Of a stretch of 64,000 nt of DNA, positions 62,201-64,000 are shown piece after piece. Both the position numbers and the translations under genes were made by a program. A model generated the notes under the pieces. That model searched no databases. It was not told the origin of the DNA and saw nothing but the letters and a program-made list of their open reading frames with translations. Position 1 is the stretch's first letter. The number at the start of each line of letters is the position of its first letter. The DNA is from Chaetorhynchus papuensis (Eukaryota > Chordata > Aves > Passeriformes > Rhipiduridae): the NCBI GenBank assembly GCA_013396525.1, contig VWYX01000013.1, forward strand, positions 2,439,472-2,503,471, given 5' to 3'.

Positions 62201-63076
62201 GCTGAAAATCAGACTGCAAAGGTAGTTCTGGTCCTCAGGTCCCACATATCATGTCACGGTGAAGCACTGAGGTCAGTGATAAAGCCACTGGTTTGGAAAG
62301 TATGGATATGTCTATCCTTGCACCACAGTTAATCTGCAAACCAGACAGTTCACCTATGGAGACTAAAGGGCTGACTGCAACCGAAAATTTACACCTGAAC
62401 GAGGCCAGGATTTCAGCAGCCTGCTTTCAAGAGGCCTATTCCCTCTTCCAGCACTATCTTACAGGCTTCAGAAGTTCAGGAGCAAATAGTATGCTGTCGT
62501 AGATCATGAAGATAACTTTCTACAGAGTACTTTATTTGGTCAATACATCTCTAATAGCAGCTTAAGAGAAAATACAAAGCACTGTAAGTACAACATATTC
62601 TCAAGATTATCCTCAGCTGATATGCAAGTGCAGCTTATAATACAGGGCAGTGTTTATATGCCCCTGAATTTGGTGACAGTACAGAATGGAAATTAAGGAT
62701 TTTTAAAGCATGTGCATTTTCTTGGAAAAATGTGATGCTTTAATAACACTTTTCCATCACTGTTACATCCTCATACTATCTATTTTCACATAAAACATAC
62801 ACACGCACAAAACCGATACTATAAAATTAAGAACAGAAGGCTAAACATGCACTTTTATTTTGTGTATCCATATATATCCATACATAGAAAAACATGTATG
62901 TAAATTTTATATATGGAATACAAATGCACATAAGCAGGCATACTATTAAAATATCTTGCTTGTTTTGAGTTCAGCACCAACTAAAGTACAGTTTGTTCAT
63001 GAAAATTATAATAAGTTTGGGATTTTCTCTGCTCACAAAACAACACATAAAAAAAAATCTCACAGATGCAGCATAC
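56219..63076. other. Intron 1 (6.9 kb)
   Basis: This intron is mostly AT-rich unique-looking sequence. A GC-richer block at about 59200-59700 has overlapping open frames on both strands and no recognised homology (see findings). A purine-rich A/G tract lies at about 61075-61120. No exon could be supported. Confidence 0.6.
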
Positions 63077-63126
63077 CTGTGTTCATTTTGACACTGGAGG
63101 ATTTGCTATAAAAGTCTTCAGATTTC
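63077..63126 (-). CDS. SORBS2: SORBS2 E1, first recognised coding exon with MNT start
   Basis: This 50-bp exon follows an acceptor reading TTTTCCGCAG and ends at a GTATGC donor. The ATG at 63084-63086 gives M-N-T followed by one base that joins E2 to make Asp, so the protein begins MNTDSGGC, like the canonical SORBS2 leader (MNTGSGGC in human, from recall). The same frame is open upstream through the exon (KSEDFYSKSSSVK), so the MNT start may be internal in a longer isoform whose earlier exon lies outside the window. The A at -3 and purine-rich context (GTCAAAATGA) make it an acceptable start. Confidence 0.85.
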
Positions 63127-64000
63127 CTGCGGAAAATAAAACGATCTATTAATTTGCACAGGACAAGAATGTGTGGTACAAAATGGCAGCAGGGCTTTTT
63201 GGAGGGGTGGAGAATCACTGTGATACAAATGGCAGTCCTATTTTAACACCGCTTTAATTAAATTGGTACTGCTTGTCCTTCCAAAGTTAAAGATGAGCTC
63301 TCACTTCCATTATAAGTCACCCTATTTTCAAGTGTTTAGTATCTCTGTTGTAAATATTTTCTCTGGGATAAAAAATCTAGTGATTAACTTCTGGTCTTGA
63401 AACTATAAACTAAAAATTTTTTCCGTACAGGAACATGGAAGTATTTTTAAAAGCTGCTTATAAGGTTTATTCACTCCTTTGTGCAAACTAAAAGCTGTGA
63501 AGAGTAGGTCTCTCTAAATATTTTCTAAGCAGCTAAAGTTTTGAAAAAGTCTTTTTCAACGATTTATGAGCAGATGTGGTTGTTTTCATCCAGTGATTTA
63601 ATATATCTCCACAGACAATACTGACATTCTTAATGTTGCTTGATGTATTTCTATGCACAGAATCAGGACGTGTCCTGGCACCCCCAGGAATCCTTATCAA
63701 AACTCCTAGTGGAGTCATTAGGTAGTAAACCAAGTCACTAAACACCAACGCACTTCTTAAAGGTAAAAGTTTGCAGCAAAATAATGTAAAGTGCACACAA
63801 AGTTTGAATCTATTCAGATATCCCAACTCTATACCGTACTTGCAAACAAACAAATAATGAAACACAACAAACCAAACTACAACTGCGGAAAACTCAAAAC
63901 ATCCTCTATTAACAGCCAACTCTAACCTACTGACATCACAGAACAAAGGAGACACTGTTTTCCACCTCCTACTGCCAGTTTATGTCACAGCTTTATCTCG
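63127..64000. other. Intron upstream of E1 (partial)
   Basis: This stretch runs from the E1 acceptor to the right edge. A minus-strand open frame of 140 codons (63533-63955) has no recognisable motif and lacks splice-bounded conservation cues. I see no exon, promoter or repeat here. Confidence 0.6.

Larger units (their letters stand above)
1..64000 (-). other. SORBS2: SORBS2 gene, internal part (22 exons; both ends outside window)
   Basis: The gene encodes the sorbin and SH3 domain adaptor ArgBP2/nArgBP2. From family knowledge, it links actin stress fibres, Z-discs, focal adhesions and dendritic spines to kinases (Abl, Arg, Pyk2), vinculin and WAVE regulators. Identification rests on three things seen here: the SoHo domain (E8-E9), two of the expected three SH3 domains (E19-E22), and the His-rich giant exon (E17). 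All minus-strand exon junctions are GT/AG and all phases join, giving 1538 codons with no stop. The third SH3 exons are not present between 1 and 2403, so the 3' end lies off the left edge. The frame in E1 stays open upstream of its ATG, so more 5' exons lie off the right edge. SORBS1 and SORBS3 are excluded by the E17 sequence and the MNTDSGGCARKRAAM leader. Confidence 0.97.

Overview
The window is vertebrate nuclear DNA, almost certainly from a bird and probably a passerine. Coding sequence is split into short exons with consensus GT/AG junctions. The background is AT-rich. The interspersed repeats are avian: two 3' fragments of CR1 LINEs, plus a tRNA-Ile-derived SINE with a CR1-type tail that resembles the songbird family TguSINE1. 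No bacterial, plasmid or phage features, CRISPR arrays, rRNA genes or functional tRNA genes were seen.

One gene occupies the whole window, read on the minus strand: SORBS2 (ArgBP2/nArgBP2), a SoHo-family cytoskeletal adaptor. I traced 22 exons, numbered E1 to E22 in transcript order from high to low coordinates. E1 (63077-63126) carries the ATG of the MNT... start. E2-E4 (54.4-56.2 kb) encode the N-terminal leader. E5 (52.8-53.5 kb) and E6 (45.2-45.7 kb) are two large in-frame cassette-type exons. E7-E9 (33.8-41.5 kb) lead into and encode the SoHo domain. E10-E16 (13.9-32.9 kb) encode a Ser/Pro-rich linker with proline motifs and the conserved WYKFFSELEFG segment. E17 (10154-11713, 1560 bp) is the giant exon of the neuronal isoform nArgBP2, with a ten-histidine run. 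E18 is a linker, E19-E20 encode SH3 domain 1, and E21-E22 encode SH3 domain 2. The third SH3 domain, stop codon and 3' UTR lie beyond position 1. Promoters and 5' UTR exons lie beyond 64000.

Every exon phase matches its neighbour. The 22 coding segments total 4614 nt (1538 codons) with no frameshift or internal stop, so the gene looks intact. E5, E6, E13 and E14 are symmetric phase 0-0 exons, and E10 is symmetric phase 1-1. E17 is also phase 1-1, so it too can be skipped in frame. This gives several in-frame ways to build muscle, epithelial or neuronal adaptor isoforms.

The introns hold little else: repeat fragments, two perfect hairpins, CA microsatellites, and a few GC-richer patches with unexplained open frames (16.4-18.9 kb, 24.6-25.0 kb, 38.2-38.7 kb, 59.2-59.7 kb) that may be decayed mobile elements. 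I found no clearly new biological system. The most useful leads are the E5 and E6 cassettes, with E6 sharing a TLDDF motif with the paralogue SORBS1, the weak donor of E17, and the repeat-based hint about lineage.
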